Of a stretch of DNA of 64,000 nt, positions 39,187-48,537 are shown in pieces. The stretch is from Rhodothermus marinus (lineage in GTDB: Bacteria; Bacteroidota; Rhodothermia; Rhodothermales; Rhodothermaceae): NCBI RefSeq assembly GCF_009936275.1, contig NZ_AP019797.1:2587890-2651889 (forward strand), read 5' to 3'. Position 1 is the first letter of the stretch. Each line of letters opens with the position of its first letter. Below the pieces are notes generated by a model, which was not told where the DNA came from, ran no database searches, and worked only from the letters and a program-made list of their open reading frames with translations. The translations under genes were made by a program, and so were the position numbers.

Positions 39187-39813
39187 TTATCGATGGTACA
39201 ATGCGTTTTCGGTACGTGCTAAAAACTGCCGAACGGCCCCTTCAGGATCCGAAGCGTCCAGAATGGCCGAGACGACGGCCACGCCGTGGGCACCCTGCTG
39301 CAGGCAGGCCGAGACGTGCTCGGGCGTGATGCCGCCCAGCGCCAGTATGGGAATGGGAACCGCTCGACAGACCGCCGCCAGCGCCTCCAGACCGACTGCC
39401 GGTACGCCGGGCTTGCTGGCCGTGGGAAAAACCGGGCTGAAGAGCAGATAATCGGCCCCTTCATCGGCAGCCCGGCGGGCCGCGTCCAGATCATGCGCCG
39501 AGTAGCCCAGCAACGTCCCGGACCCGAGTCGCCGCCGGGCTTCGGCCACCGAGGGACCGCGCCGTCCGACGTGCAGTCCCAGCCCCAGACGCTGCGCCAC
39601 TTCCAGGTGCGTGTTGACCGAGAGCAGCAGGTCTGGATTTTCGGCCTGCAGGACCGGCACGAGCGCTTCGGCCGCACGGGCGAACGTGTCGGGATCGACC
39701 CGGTGGTCACGGAGCTGCACCCAGGGCACGCCGGCGGTTACTGCCCGGTGCACTACCCTGGTCCGATGCGGATCGGTAAAGCGATCGGCGATCAGCAGCA
39801 GACGGGGCAGCAT
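39187..39813 (-). CDS. thiE: Thiamine-phosphate synthase ThiE
   Basis: ThiE joins the pyrimidine and thiazole phosphates to thiamine phosphate. It is a 208-residue TIM barrel. [13 protein letters not shown] is the substrate Arg/Asp region, [19 protein letters not shown] carries the second site, [21 protein letters not shown] follows, [12 protein letters not shown] is the flexible loop and [27 protein letters not shown] is the phosphate site. It is 3 bp after thiG and 6 bp before thiD. Confidence 0.93.
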   Translation of the reverse strand: MLPRLLLIADRFTDPHRTRVVHRAVTAGVPWVQLRDHRVDPDTFARAAEALVPVLQAENPDLLLSVNTHLEVAQRLGLGLHVGRRGPSVAEARRRLGSGTLLGYSAHDLDAARRAADEGADYLLFSPVFPTASKPGVPAVGLEALAAVCRAVPIPILALGGITPEHVSACLQQGAHGVAVVSAILDASDPEGAVRQFLARTENALYHR

Positions 39814-39816
39814 GCC

Positions 39817-40641
39817 TCAGTGTCCGACGCGCCCTTCCATCGGCGAGGACGGCCGTGCGTAGAAGCGCCGCGGCATGCGTCCGGCCCTGAAGGCCAGTCG
39901 GCCGGCCTCGACCGCGTGGCGGACGGCACGGGCCATTAGCACCGGATGCTCCGCCTGCGAGATGGCCGAGTTGACCAGCACCCCGTCGTAGCCCAGCTCC
40001 ATGGCCATTGCCGCGTCGCTGGCCGTCCCGATCCCGGCATCCACGATGAGCGGCACGTCGTCGATCATTTCCCGGATCAGGTGCAGGTTGTAGGGATTGA
40101 CCAGCCCCATGCCGCTACCGATCGGCGAGGCCAGCGGCATCACGGCCGCACAACCCAGATCGGCCAGCTTGCGGCAGGTGATCGGATCGTCGTTCGTGTA
40201 GGCCAGCACTACGAAGCCATCGTTGATCAACTCCCGGGCAGCTTTCAGGAGCTGCTCCACGTCGGGCAGCAGCGTTTCGTCGTCGCCGATGACCTCCAGC
40301 TTGATCAGGTTCGTTTCGAGCGCCTCGCGGGCCAGTTGCGCCACGAGCACGGCTTCGCGGGCCGTGTAGCAGCCGGCCGTGTTAGGCAGCACCCGGTAGC
40401 CGTGCCGTTCGAGCAGCGCCAGCAGACTCTCCTCGGAGCGATCCTTCAGGTTGATACGCCGGATGGCCACCGTCACCAGCTCGGCCCCGGCCGCTTCCAG
40501 CGCATCGAGCATGGTCTGCACGTTCGGATAGCCGCTCGAGCCCATCAGCAGCCGCGTGTGCAGCTCCAGCGGCCCGATGCGCAGCGGCTCGTCGTCCACC
40601 TGCACCTGCCAGCCCTTGCCGTCAACCACCTGCGTGCTCAT
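39817..40641 (-). CDS. thiG: Thiazole synthase ThiG
   Basis: ThiG builds the thiazole phosphate from 1-deoxy-xylulose-5-phosphate, sulfur from ThiS-thiocarboxylate and dehydroglycine. The 274-residue barrel has [29 protein letters not shown], here noted as the segment around residues 35-63; [14 protein letters not shown]; the catalytic Schiff-base lysine in [10 protein letters not shown]; and the phosphate loops [13 protein letters not shown] and [11 protein letters not shown]. About 20 extra residues precede the usual N-terminus. It is 18 bp after thiS. Confidence 0.95.
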   Translation of the reverse strand: MSTQVVDGKGWQVQVDDEPLRIGPLELHTRLLMGSSGYPNVQTMLDALEAAGAELVTVAIRRINLKDRSEESLLALLERHGYRVLPNTAGCYTAREAVLVAQLAREALETNLIKLEVIGDDETLLPDVEQLLKAARELINDGFVVLAYTNDDPITCRKLADLGCAAVMPLASPIGSGMGLVNPYNLHLIREMIDDVPLIVDAGIGTASDAAMAMELGYDGVLVNSAISQAEHPVLMARAVRHAVEAGRLAFRAGRMPRRFYARPSSPMEGRVGH

Positions 40642-40659
40642 AGCCTCTCGTGTGCGTTT

Positions 40660-40890
40660 TTATCCGCCCTGACGGGCCGTTACCACTTCCACGCGATCGC
40701 CTGCCTGGAGCCGGAGTTCGGCCCATTGCGAACGGCGCACGACCTCCTCGTTCACCGCCACGGCAATGCCGCGCGCCGTTTCCGGATCGATCTCCAGGCG
40801 GCGCAACAGCTCGGCCACCGTGGTGCCGGCGGGCACCTCGTAGGGCTCGCCGTTCAGCACAATTGCCAGGGTCCGGGTAGTTTCGGCCAT
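40660..40890 (-). CDS. thiS: Sulfur carrier protein ThiS
   Basis: A 76-residue ubiquitin-fold sulfur carrier. LNGEPYEVPAGTTVAELL is the N-terminal hairpin and helix, IAVAVNEEVVRRSQW the core strand, and the C-terminus ends in Gly-Gly, which is adenylated and thiocarboxylated to donate sulfur to ThiG. No ThiF adenylyltransferase is in the window; one elsewhere or a MoeB homologue must charge it. It is 4 bp after thiO. Confidence 0.93.
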   Translation of the reverse strand: MAETTRTLAIVLNGEPYEVPAGTTVAELLRRLEIDPETARGIAVAVNEEVVRRSQWAELRLQAGDRVEVVTARQGG

Positions 40891-40894
40891 CGTT

Positions 40895-42019
40895 TTACGA
40901 AGGGGTCGAAGCCGTCAGGAATCGCTCGGGTGAAAACGGAGCCAGCCACGGGGAAGTTTCTCCGGTAAGGATCAGGCGGGCCACCTCCTGCGCCGTGATG
41001 GGCGTCAGCAGAATGCCATGGCGGTAGTGCCCGGTAGCCAGCACGATGCCGGGAGCCCCGTAGCCCAGAATGGGCCGATTGTCGCGCGTGCCCGGACGCA
41101 ACCCGGCCCCGATCTCCTGCACGGGCAGATCGTAAATGCCGGGCACCAGTTCCCAGGCCCCTTCGAGCAGCTTGTAGAGTCCGCCGGCCGTCACGCGCGT
41201 GTCGAAGCCCATCTCTTCCATGGTGGCCCCCACGATCAGGCGACCGTCGCTTTTGGGCACCAGGTAGGCATCAGGGCCGCGCACCACGTAGCGCAGGCCA
41301 AACGGCGGCTCCATCGTGAGCAGAATCACCTGGCCCTTGATGGGACGCATGGGCGGCTTCCAGCCCAGCCCCTCGATCTGTCCGGACCAGGCACCCGCCG
41401 CAATGACCACCGTTTCGGCTTCGATGCGCTCACCCTCGGCCGTGCGCACGGCCGGCCGCGTCTCGTCGGGCTCGACGGCCACGACGGCCACCTGCTCACG
41501 AATCTCGCCACCGGCCTTCTCCAGTGCCACACGCAGCGCCTCGATCAGCCGCCGGTTGTCCACCTGATAGGTCTCCGGCGCGTGAATGGCACCGACCAGC
41601 CGCGGCGCCAGGAACGGTTCCAGCTCCAGTGCCTCGTCGCCCGTGAGCCACTCGACGTTCAGCCCCTGTTCTTTTGCGAAACGATAGATGCGGCGATAGG
41701 CTTCGGCGCTGTCGCGATCGGGCGCGACCATGAGTGCCCCTTCGGTACGCAGGTCCACCGAAACGCCGCTGGCGGCTTCCAGCGCCTGCGCATAGTCCGG
41801 CCAGCGTCGCAGGCTTTCTTTGCTGAACTGGTAGAGCTCGGGTTCTTCGAACTGAATTTCGGCATCGGGCGCCAGCATGCCGGCCGACACCCACGAAGCG
41901 GCGCGTCCGACCCGATCCCGCTCGAGCAGTAGCACCCGCTTGCCGGCACGGGCCAGCTCCCAGCCCAGCGCCAGCCCGATCACGCCGCCGCCGACAATGC
42001 AAACCGGCCGTGTGTTCAT
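40895..42019 (-). CDS. thiO: Glycine oxidase ThiO
   Basis: ThiO oxidises glycine to dehydroglycine for the aerobic thiazole pathway. The 374-residue D-amino-acid-oxidase-fold protein has the FAD motif CIVGGGVIGLALGWELARAG, WVSAGMLAPDAE, IAAGAWSG and the C-terminal PGTRDNRPILGYG with ATGHYRHGILLTPIT, a typical ThiO ending. It heads the operon thiO-thiS-thiG-thiE-thiD. The 86 bases upstream, shared with a divergent gene, show no TPP riboswitch. No thiH or thiC is visible. Confidence 0.93.
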   Translation of the reverse strand: MNTRPVCIVGGGVIGLALGWELARAGKRVLLLERDRVGRAASWVSAGMLAPDAEIQFEEPELYQFSKESLRRWPDYAQALEAASGVSVDLRTEGALMVAPDRDSAEAYRRIYRFAKEQGLNVEWLTGDEALELEPFLAPRLVGAIHAPETYQVDNRRLIEALRVALEKAGGEIREQVAVVAVEPDETRPAVRTAEGERIEAETVVIAAGAWSGQIEGLGWKPPMRPIKGQVILLTMEPPFGLRYVVRGPDAYLVPKSDGRLIVGATMEEMGFDTRVTAGGLYKLLEGAWELVPGIYDLPVQEIGAGLRPGTRDNRPILGYGAPGIVLATGHYRHGILLTPITAQEVARLILTGETSPWLAPFSPERFLTASTPS

Positions 42020-42105
42020 GGCGTTAAGGTGTGTTTTTGCGGACTGAGGACGCTTTAAAGCTAAAACGTCCCCTTCGGGAAGGGTTCGATCGCTACAGGA
42101 AAATC

Positions 42106-43152
42106 ATGCAACCTTCATCCAGGATTGCCATCGTCGGGGCCGGTCTGGCCGGTGCCTGCGCGGCGTTCGCGTTGCACCGACACGCTCACGTAGAGGTGTT
42201 CGAGGCCACCGAGGCGGCCGACCAGGCCTTTCGGGCGGCCGGGGGCTTGTTTCATCCGCTGATGACGCGTCGGGCGCGCCCCAACTGGCAGCATGACGCG
42301 GCGCTGGAAGCGCTGGAGCGGCTGCTGGCCGCCGTGGGCGACCGGGTGCCCGTCCGACGCGGGCTGCTGCGCGTGGCCTTTTCCGAAAAGCAGGCGCAGG
42401 ACTTCCGGGAGGCCGCCCGCACCTATCCGCGCTTTGTGCAGTGGCTGGCACCCGAGGAGGCGAAGGAACGCTTCCCCCAGGTGCAGGCCCCTTATGGTGC
42501 GCTCTGGATTCCGCAGGGCGGGGCCGTTTCGGCTGCACGGCTCATCGAAGTGCTGCTGGAACGAAGCGGCGTGCCGGTACATCGACCGGTCCGCGTCGTG
42601 GACTGGAAAGAGGAGCCCGACGGCGTGCGTCTGCATACCGATCGGGGCGCAGTGCACCGGTTCGACTATGCGATCCTGGCGCCCGGCTACGGCTACCAGG
42701 CGCATCCCGAGCTGGCCCGGCTGCCATTTCAGGCCGTCAAGGGCCAGGTGATCTGCCTGCAGCGACCTCCTTCACTCGACACCCTACCGCTGGTGCTGGC
42801 CAACGTGCACCTGGCGCCTTACGGCGATCAGATTTTCGTGGGAAGTACCTACGAGCCGACGTTCACGGACCTGGCGCCTTCCGAGGCGCAGACGCGCTGG
42901 CTGCTGGAAGAAGCCGCCCGCTGGGTGCCGGAAATCTCCGGAAGCACTGTCATTGCGGCCCTGACGGGCGTGCGCGTGATTCGTCCGTATCGTCCGTTGC
43001 CCGTGCTCAGTCCCCTGCCCGGCCGACGGCACCTGTGGCTGTTTGCGGCGCTGGGTTCGCGGGGACTGCTCTATGCCCCGCTGCTGGCTTCCTGGTTGCC
43101 AGAAGCGCTCGAATGCCCGGAGCGTCTGCCCGAGGCGGTACGTCTGGATTGA
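42106..43152 (+). CDS. FAD-dependent oxidoreductase of the DAO/MnmC C-terminal type
   Basis: A 348-residue flavoprotein related to ThiO. It has IAIVGAGLAGACAAFALHR at the N-terminus, AAGGLFHPLMTRRARPNW (the pattern of the MnmC oxidase domain, which processes cmnm5U34 in tRNA), VLAPGYGYQ and LGSRGLLYAPLLASWLPEAL at the C-terminus. There is no attached methyltransferase domain, so it would be a stand-alone MnmC1-like enzyme or an amine oxidase. The start at 42106 follows ACAGGA at a suitable distance; the longer reading from 42031 overlaps the promoter region. Transcribed divergently from the thiamine operon. Confidence 0.8.
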   Translation: MQPSSRIAIVGAGLAGACAAFALHRHAHVEVFEATEAADQAFRAAGGLFHPLMTRRARPNWQHDAALEALERLLAAVGDRVPVRRGLLRVAFSEKQAQDFREAARTYPRFVQWLAPEEAKERFPQVQAPYGALWIPQGGAVSAARLIEVLLERSGVPVHRPVRVVDWKEEPDGVRLHTDRGAVHRFDYAILAPGYGYQAHPELARLPFQAVKGQVICLQRPPSLDTLPLVLANVHLAPYGDQIFVGSTYEPTFTDLAPSEAQTRWLLEEAARWVPEISGSTVIAALTGVRVIRPYRPLPVLSPLPGRRHLWLFAALGSRGLLYAPLLASWLPEALECPERLPEAVRLD

Positions 43153-43234
43153 GCTTCCTCTGGAAGCGCCTTCCTTCATAATGGATTTGTAAAAAAGCGC
43201 TTCCACAGAATCGTTTTTATCTCTCCGGGCGTAT

Positions 43235-43242
43235 TATGTTTG
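43235..43242 (+). promoter_or_regulatory. Possible Bacteroidota -7 element for the aldolase gene
   Basis: TATGTTTG fits the Bacteroidota TAnnTTTG consensus and lies 41 bases before the start codon. The expected -33 element is weak (a T-run at 43214-43218), so this is only a suggestion. Confidence 0.35.
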
Positions 43243-43282
43243 AGCTAATCTTCAAGATCTTAAACCAAACCGGAAAAAGATC

Positions 43283-44365
43283 ATGGCCGAGGTTACCATT
43301 TCGCGCATCGCCGAACTCCTGGGCGACGAAGCCGAGTACCTGCTCGAACACAAGTGTACCACGATTCCCAAAGAGTTGCTGCACCTGCCGGGTCCGGATT
43401 TTGTTGATCGCGTCTGGAAGGACTCAGATCGCAATCCGCGGGTGCTGCGCGCCATGCAGGAACTGTTCAACACGGGGCGTCTGGCCGGAACGGGCTATCT
43501 GTCCATCCTGCCGGTCGACCAGGGCATTGAGCACAGCGCCGGTGCCAGCTTCGCGCCGAATCCGATCTATTTCGATCCCGAAAACATCGTCAAGCTGGCC
43601 ATCGAGGGCGGCTGCAACGCGGTGGCCACAACGTTCGGCGTGCTGGGCGCCGTCGCCCGCAAGTATGCCCACAAGATTCCGTTCATTCTCAAGCTCAATC
43701 ACAACGAGCTGCTCTCCTACCCGAACACGTACGATCAGGTCCTGTTTGCCCGCGTCAAGGACGCCTGGAACATGGGCTGCGTGGGCGTCGGTGCCACCAT
43801 CTACTGGGGCTCGCCGGAGTCGCGGCGGCAGTTGCAGGAGATCAGTGAAGCGTTCTCCTACGCCCACGAGCTGGGCATGGTGACGATCCTGTGGTGCTAT
43901 CTTCGCAATAATGCCTTCAAAGTCAACGGTGTCAACCATGAGACGGCGGCCGATCTGACCGGCCAGGCCAACCACCTGGGTGTGACGATTGAGGCCGACA
44001 TCATCAAGCAGAAGCTGCCCACCCATAACGGCGGCTACAAGGCGCTCAACACGGGCAGCAGCAGCTACGGCAAGCTGGACGAGCGCATTTACACGGAGCT
44101 GAGCACCGACCATCCGATCGACCTGACGCGCTATCAGGTGGCCAACTGCTACATGGGGCGCTGCGGTCTGATCAACTCGGGCGGTGCCTCGAAGGGCAAA
44201 GACGACCTGCGGGATGCCGTGCGTACGGCCGTCATCAACAAGCGGGCCGGCGGGATGGGCCTGATCTCCGGCCGCAAGGCGTTCCAGCGTCCCATGAAGG
44301 AAGGCGTCGAGCTGCTGCACGCCATCCAGGATGTGTACCTGAATCCGGAAGTCACCATCGCCTGA
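43283..44365 (+). CDS. fbaB: Class I fructose-bisphosphate aldolase (DhnA/FbaB type)
   Basis: Cleaves fructose-1,6-bisphosphate to the triose phosphates through a Schiff base. The 360-residue protein matches the DhnA-type class I aldolases rather than the zinc class II enzymes. It has [66 protein letters not shown] with the likely Schiff-base lysine, and [16 protein letters not shown] (phosphate site) near the C-terminus. It is a single gene followed by a strong terminator. It would complete the glycolytic route downstream of NagB. Confidence 0.94.
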   Translation: MAEVTISRIAELLGDEAEYLLEHKCTTIPKELLHLPGPDFVDRVWKDSDRNPRVLRAMQELFNTGRLAGTGYLSILPVDQGIEHSAGASFAPNPIYFDPENIVKLAIEGGCNAVATTFGVLGAVARKYAHKIPFILKLNHNELLSYPNTYDQVLFARVKDAWNMGCVGVGATIYWGSPESRRQLQEISEAFSYAHELGMVTILWCYLRNNAFKVNGVNHETAADLTGQANHLGVTIEADIIKQKLPTHNGGYKALNTGSSSYGKLDERIYTELSTDHPIDLTRYQVANCYMGRCGLINSGGASKGKDDLRDAVRTAVINKRAGGMGLISGRKAFQRPMKEGVELLHAIQDVYLNPEVTIA

Positions 44366-44388
44366 GCAGCCTCCACCGCACGCAAGGG

Positions 44389-44423
44389 GCCCGGACGAAG
44401 CTTCGTCCGGGCTTTTATTTTTT
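44389..44423 (+). terminator. Terminator after fbaB
   Basis: The perfect palindrome GCCCGGACGAAG/CTTCGTCCGGGC is followed by TTTTATTTTTT, a clear rho-independent terminator. Confidence 0.92.
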
Positions 44424-44480
44424 GCATCTCTGAAAAGAAATCGGCGTACCAGTTTTCAAAACGCGCAAGCCCTGTTATCG

Positions 44481-46235
44481 ATGGCCCTGCCGAGCACAAC
44501 ATCCGCCGACGCATCGGTCGCTTACCCCGACTGGGTGCGCGAGCTGGCCCGCCGCTATTTCACGAAGACCTTCAATCAGTTCATTCTGCATGGCAACGTG
44601 CGGGATCTGGTCCCGCTGGTCGAGGCCGGTCAGGTACGCTACGTGCCCCTGCGGGATTTTCTGCGGGACGATCTGTTCGCGCCGCGCGATCTGGTGCTCT
44701 TCTACGACCGCTCGGCCGGGCTGCAGTTCGCCCGTCCGGACATGCGTCAGGATTTTCTCCGGGCGCTGGAAGGCTTCGACCACCTGCACGGCACGAACTA
44801 CACGCGCCAGATTCCACGCGATCCGGTGCGCGTCTTTTCGCTGCTGGAACGCTATTTCCGCCTGCGCCTGGCCGAAGGCCGACGCATCGCCTGCGTGATC
44901 GACTACGCCGAGACGATCGTCCCCATGGCCGAAGGCGCTTTCTCCAGCAGCGAAGATCGCGATGCGCTGGTGTTCCTGCTCAAGTGGTCCCACGATCCGC
45001 TGTTTCTGAAAAGCGACTTCACGGTCTGCCTGATCACGGAGAATCTGACCGATCTGCACCGCCAGCTCGTGCAGAATCCCTATACGGCAGCCATTCGGAT
45101 TCCGCTGCCCGACGAAGCCGAGCGGCGCCGGTTCATCGAAGCGTATCTGGGTGATCAGGCCGAGGCGTTCCGCGCGCGCTCCGAGATGTCGCCGGCCGTG
45201 CTGGCCCATCATACGGCCGGGCTGAACCTGGTGCAGCTGCGGACCATCCTCGCCGACGTACTGGAAAACCACACGCGGCTGACCTTCGAGCGTCTGTCGG
45301 CCACCAAAAAGGCCTTTATCGAAGCCGAGGCCTACGGCCTGCTGGAATTCATCGAGACCAACTACAACCTGGACATGGTGGCGGGGCACCGGCAGGCCAA
45401 AGCGCTGCTGCGGGCCGCCGCCGAAGCGCTGCGCCAGGGGCGCTACGACGTACTGCCCATGGGTTACCTGGTGACCGGTCCGGTCGGCACCGGCAAGACG
45501 TTCCTGATCACCTGCTTTGCCGGAGAGATCGGCATCCCCATGGTCCGCCTCAAGAACTTTCGTTCTCAGTGGCAGGGCGTGACTGAAGGCAACCTGGAAA
45601 AAATCCTGAACCTGCTGGAAGCCATGACGCCGGTGGCCGTCATGATCGACGAGGCCGACGCGGCGCTGGGTCACCGGGAGGCCGAGGGCGACTCGGGCGT
45701 CTCGAAACGCGTATTTGCCCAGATTGCCTCGTTCATGAGCAACCCGGCCCACCGGGGACGTATCCTGTTCTTTCTGCTGACGGCCCGCCCCGATCTGATG
45801 CCGGTCGATTTGAAACGCCAGGGCCGCGCCGAAGAGCACATCGCGCTGTTCTATCCCGACACGCAGGAAGAACGCGATGAGCTGCTTCAGGTGATGCTTC
45901 GACGTACGGGCATCGAGCTATCGCTGGACGAAGTGCCGGACGTGCTGCGAAACGGCGAGCGATCGTTCAGCGGCGCCGAGCTGGAAGCCCTGCTGACCCG
46001 TGCAAAATTCCGGGCGGCCGCTCAGGGACTGGACCGAGTAACACCGGAATTGCTCCAGGAGGTGGTGGACGACTTTCTGCCGCCCACCTACCCCCTGGAG
46101 ATCGAACTTCAGACGCTGGTTGCCGCACTGGAATGCACCAGCCGCACCCTGCTTCCCGAATCCTTGCGCAACATGGACCGGGAAGCCATGGTTGCGCGCG
46201 TGGAGACGCTCAAGCAGCTGCTGCAAATGCGCTGA
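44481..46235 (+). CDS. Two-domain AAA ATPase with a degenerate first domain
   Basis: A 584-residue soluble protein. The N-terminal half (about 30-290) reads like an AAA domain that has lost its P-loop: a Walker-B-like IACVIDYAETI (about 136-146) and VCLITENLTDL remain, with no Walker A. The second domain is intact: GPVGTGKT at 333-340, VAVMIDEADAAL at 385-396, a sensor-like LTARPDLMP, and SFSGAELEALLTRAKF in the lid. This architecture recalls classic AAA proteins of the Ycf46 type; I am not sure of the subfamily. Its stop abuts the convergent antitoxin-like gene with no gap. The function is unknown. Confidence 0.85.
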   Translation: MALPSTTSADASVAYPDWVRELARRYFTKTFNQFILHGNVRDLVPLVEAGQVRYVPLRDFLRDDLFAPRDLVLFYDRSAGLQFARPDMRQDFLRALEGFDHLHGTNYTRQIPRDPVRVFSLLERYFRLRLAEGRRIACVIDYAETIVPMAEGAFSSSEDRDALVFLLKWSHDPLFLKSDFTVCLITENLTDLHRQLVQNPYTAAIRIPLPDEAERRRFIEAYLGDQAEAFRARSEMSPAVLAHHTAGLNLVQLRTILADVLENHTRLTFERLSATKKAFIEAEAYGLLEFIETNYNLDMVAGHRQAKALLRAAAEALRQGRYDVLPMGYLVTGPVGTGKTFLITCFAGEIGIPMVRLKNFRSQWQGVTEGNLEKILNLLEAMTPVAVMIDEADAALGHREAEGDSGVSKRVFAQIASFMSNPAHRGRILFFLLTARPDLMPVDLKRQGRAEEHIALFYPDTQEERDELLQVMLRRTGIELSLDEVPDVLRNGERSFSGAELEALLTRAKFRAAAQGLDRVTPELLQEVVDDFLPPTYPLEIELQTLVAALECTSRTLLPESLRNMDREAMVARVETLKQLLQMR

Positions 46236-46493
46236 TTATTGCTGCTGCCCTTCGCTGCCGTTCGTGCTCTCCTTCTTCCGACTGCGGCGACGGCGCGTCG
46301 TCTGCACGGGCTCCGCCTGCTCACCCAGCAGCTTCAGGTACAGATCGTAGCTGATGAGCACCGCGTAGGGTTCGTTGTTCTTCTGAATCAGAATACCCCG
46401 CTCAATATTTTTGGCATGCTCAACCAGCTCCGACGTCTTCGACCGAAGTTCCGTAATGGTCGCAACGGCTTCAATTCCTTTCGTGCTATACAT
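46236..46493 (-). CDS. Phd/YefM-type antitoxin-like protein without a partner toxin
   Basis: An 85-residue protein. The first 60 residues fit the Phd/YefM fold, a DNA-binding antitoxin (VATITELRSKTSELVEHA, ILIQKNNEPYAVLISYDLYLKLL). The C-terminal 25 residues are basic then polar (RRRRSRKK followed by a Gln-rich tail), unlike a normal toxin-binding tail. No toxin ORF is adjacent: one side is the AAA gene end to end, the other is 280 AT-rich bases. It may be an orphan regulator that binds the TGTATC repeats upstream. Confidence 0.8.
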   Translation of the reverse strand: MYSTKGIEAVATITELRSKTSELVEHAKNIERGILIQKNNEPYAVLISYDLYLKLLGEQAEPVQTTRRRRSRKKESTNGSEGQQQ

Positions 46494-46549
46494 GACGTAT
46501 CTCCTGTTAAGTGGTGGGTTATAGCATGAAGTTAAGCAACAAGGTTAAC

Positions 46550-46630
46550 GATACACATCTTGATAGAGTTTCTTTCTGAATTATGTATCGCAGTTTAATA
46601 ATGTATCCTGCAGAGACCTCTCTGTTGCAG
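46550..46630. promoter_or_regulatory. TGTATC repeats and a palindrome upstream of the antitoxin-like gene
   Basis: GATACA at 46550-46555 is the inverse of TGTATC at 46584-46589 and 46602-46607. An imperfect palindrome CTGCAGAGA/TCTCTGTTGCAG follows at 46608-46630. The stretch is AT-rich compared with its surroundings. It lies 57 bases and more upstream of the antitoxin-like start, as expected for an autoregulatory operator, but binding is inference. Confidence 0.4.
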
Positions 46631-46773
46631 CGCGCTATACAAAAGTTACCAATAGCACATCCACATGCATGAACAGCTCAGGTTTTTCATAGCCGACACG
46701 CGCCGCCGCTGGACAGAACTGCAGGCGCATGTTATATTCCGTCAGTTGTTGTCCACGTATTGAAGCACGGCCC

Positions 46774-48522
46774 ATGCGACTCCGCTGTTTTGTTCTGACC
46801 GGTTTTCTTCTGGTAGCGCTTCCGCTTGAACTAAGCGCACAACAGCCCCCCGGGCAACAGGCCTCCACCCGAAATGACATCCCGACCATCACCCGGACCT
46901 ACGCCATCACCAACGCCCGCATTGTAGTCGCGCCGGGACGGGAAATTCCCCGGGGCACGGTCGTGCTCCGCAACGGGGTGATCGAGGCGGTCGGCCCGGA
47001 CGTGCCGGTGCCCACCGACGCCTGGGTGCTGGAAGGTGATTCGCTGGTGGTCTACGCCGGTTTCATTGACGGCCTCTCCCACGCAGGCGTGCCGGCACCA
47101 CGCCGCGACGAAAACCAGCAGGAAGAGCGCCGTCGCGTGCAGAATCCGGGCGATCCGCCTCCCGAACTGGCCGGACTGACGCCGGAGCGCGATGTGCGCA
47201 CGTTGCTGAAGCCCGATGACGCCTCCGTGGAAAAGCTGCGCCGCGTGGGCTTCACCATGGCCCACGTCGTGCCCCGCGGCCGCATGCTGCCGGGACAGGG
47301 CGCCCTGATCTTTCTGCGCGGCCAGACTCCGGCCGAAATGGTCTACCGGGGCGAGGTGTCGCTGTTTGCCCAGCTCGAACCGGCCCAGGGCGTCTATCCG
47401 GCCACCGACATGGCCGTACTGGCCCGCTTCCGTCAGCTCTACCGCGAAGCAGCCCGCCGCCGGCAACACACCACGCTCTACGCCAGCGATCCGCGCGGCC
47501 TGGAGCCTCCTCCCTACGATCCGGTCCACGCCGCCTTCTTCCCGGTGCTGGAAAAACGACAGCCGGTTTTCTTCTACACCGAAGATGCCCTGGACATTCA
47601 CCGGGTGCTGGCCCTGCAACAACAGCTCGACTTTCCGCTCCGACTGGCCGGACTTGCCCAGAGCTTCGACGTGCTGGAAAAACTCAAACAGGCAAATATT
47701 CCGCTATTTCTAACGCTGGACCTGCCTGAAGCCCCGAATGACACCAGCAAACTCGGCAAGCTATCGGACGATTCGCTGGCTGCTCGGTATCATACGTATT
47801 TGCACGTATCCAGCTATCGTGATGTGCCGGCGGAAATCGAAAATCTGAAGGCGCGTCAGGCAAAAGAGCGCATCAAATATTACAAAACAGCCGCGCTTCT
47901 GCACGAAGCCGGCCTGCGCTTTGGCTTCAGTACGCGCGATGCTGATCCTGACAAAATCCTGCGCAACCTGCGCACCATGATCAAATACGGGTTGCCCGAG
48001 GAGGCGGCGCTGGCGGCATTGACCATCGACGCGGCCCGCCTGCTCGGGATCGATCGCGCCACCGGCACAGTCGAGGCCGGCAAGCTGGCCAACCTGGTCG
48101 TAACGACCGGACCGCTTTTCGACGAAAAGACGCGCATCCGCTACGTGTTCGTGGCCGGCGAGCTGTTCGAGATCAAGGAACCGGCCCGGCGTCCGCGTGC
48201 GCGCGAGGAAGGTGCCACACCGGCCCGCGCCGACGGCACCTGGTCCTGCACGGTGGATTCGCCGGAAGGCTCCGTCGACACGACGCTGCGCATCGAGGGA
48301 CAATCCGGCACGCTTTCCAGTAGCGCCATCCCTCAGGAACTCCCGCTGGAAAACCTGACGCTGGAGGGTTCGCAGCTTTCCTTCAGTGTCACAACCAACG
48401 CCTACGGGCGCGTCAATGCGCGGCTGACGCTCAGCGGCAATGCGGCCGAGGGCACCATCGACGTGCCCGGCGTCGGCGCCCTGCCCATGCGCTGCACCCG
48501 TACTTCCGGACCTGAACGCTAA
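46774..48522 (+). CDS. Secreted amidohydrolase-fold protein with degenerate metal site
   Basis: A 582-residue exported protein (signal peptide 1-21, ending LSAQ) of the metallo-dependent amidohydrolase superfamily. The N-terminal beta sandwich is normal (YAITNARIVVAPG, VVLRNGVIEAVG), and the last part of the barrel is kept (AALAALTIDAARLLGIDRATGTVEAGKLANLVV). The family HxH motif after PGFID is replaced by GFIDGLSHAG, so the first His is lost. A C-terminal beta domain of about 100 residues (from near 480) is added. It is first of three tandem related genes. The start at 46774 gives a regular signal peptide. It is possibly a pseudoenzyme or works with the next gene product. Confidence 0.85.
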   Translation: MRLRCFVLTGFLLVALPLELSAQQPPGQQASTRNDIPTITRTYAITNARIVVAPGREIPRGTVVLRNGVIEAVGPDVPVPTDAWVLEGDSLVVYAGFIDGLSHAGVPAPRRDENQQEERRRVQNPGDPPPELAGLTPERDVRTLLKPDDASVEKLRRVGFTMAHVVPRGRMLPGQGALIFLRGQTPAEMVYRGEVSLFAQLEPAQGVYPATDMAVLARFRQLYREAARRRQHTTLYASDPRGLEPPPYDPVHAAFFPVLEKRQPVFFYTEDALDIHRVLALQQQLDFPLRLAGLAQSFDVLEKLKQANIPLFLTLDLPEAPNDTSKLGKLSDDSLAARYHTYLHVSSYRDVPAEIENLKARQAKERIKYYKTAALLHEAGLRFGFSTRDADPDKILRNLRTMIKYGLPEEAALAALTIDAARLLGIDRATGTVEAGKLANLVVTTGPLFDEKTRIRYVFVAGELFEIKEPARRPRAREEGATPARADGTWSCTVDSPEGSVDTTLRIEGQSGTLSSSAIPQELPLENLTLEGSQLSFSVTTNAYGRVNARLTLSGNAAEGTIDVPGVGALPMRCTRTSGPER

Positions 48523-48537
48523 CCCCTGCCTGTGGCT

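Noticed and set aside
42020-42105. TPP riboswitch upstream of the thiamine operon
   Set aside because: The 86-base gap is too short and lacks the CUGAGA and other core elements on the minus strand.
46236-46773. Full toxin-antitoxin pair
   Set aside because: No second small ORF with toxin-like sequence lies beside the Phd-like gene. The 46635-46892 minus-strand frame overlaps the signal peptide of the amidohydrolase and looks non-coding.
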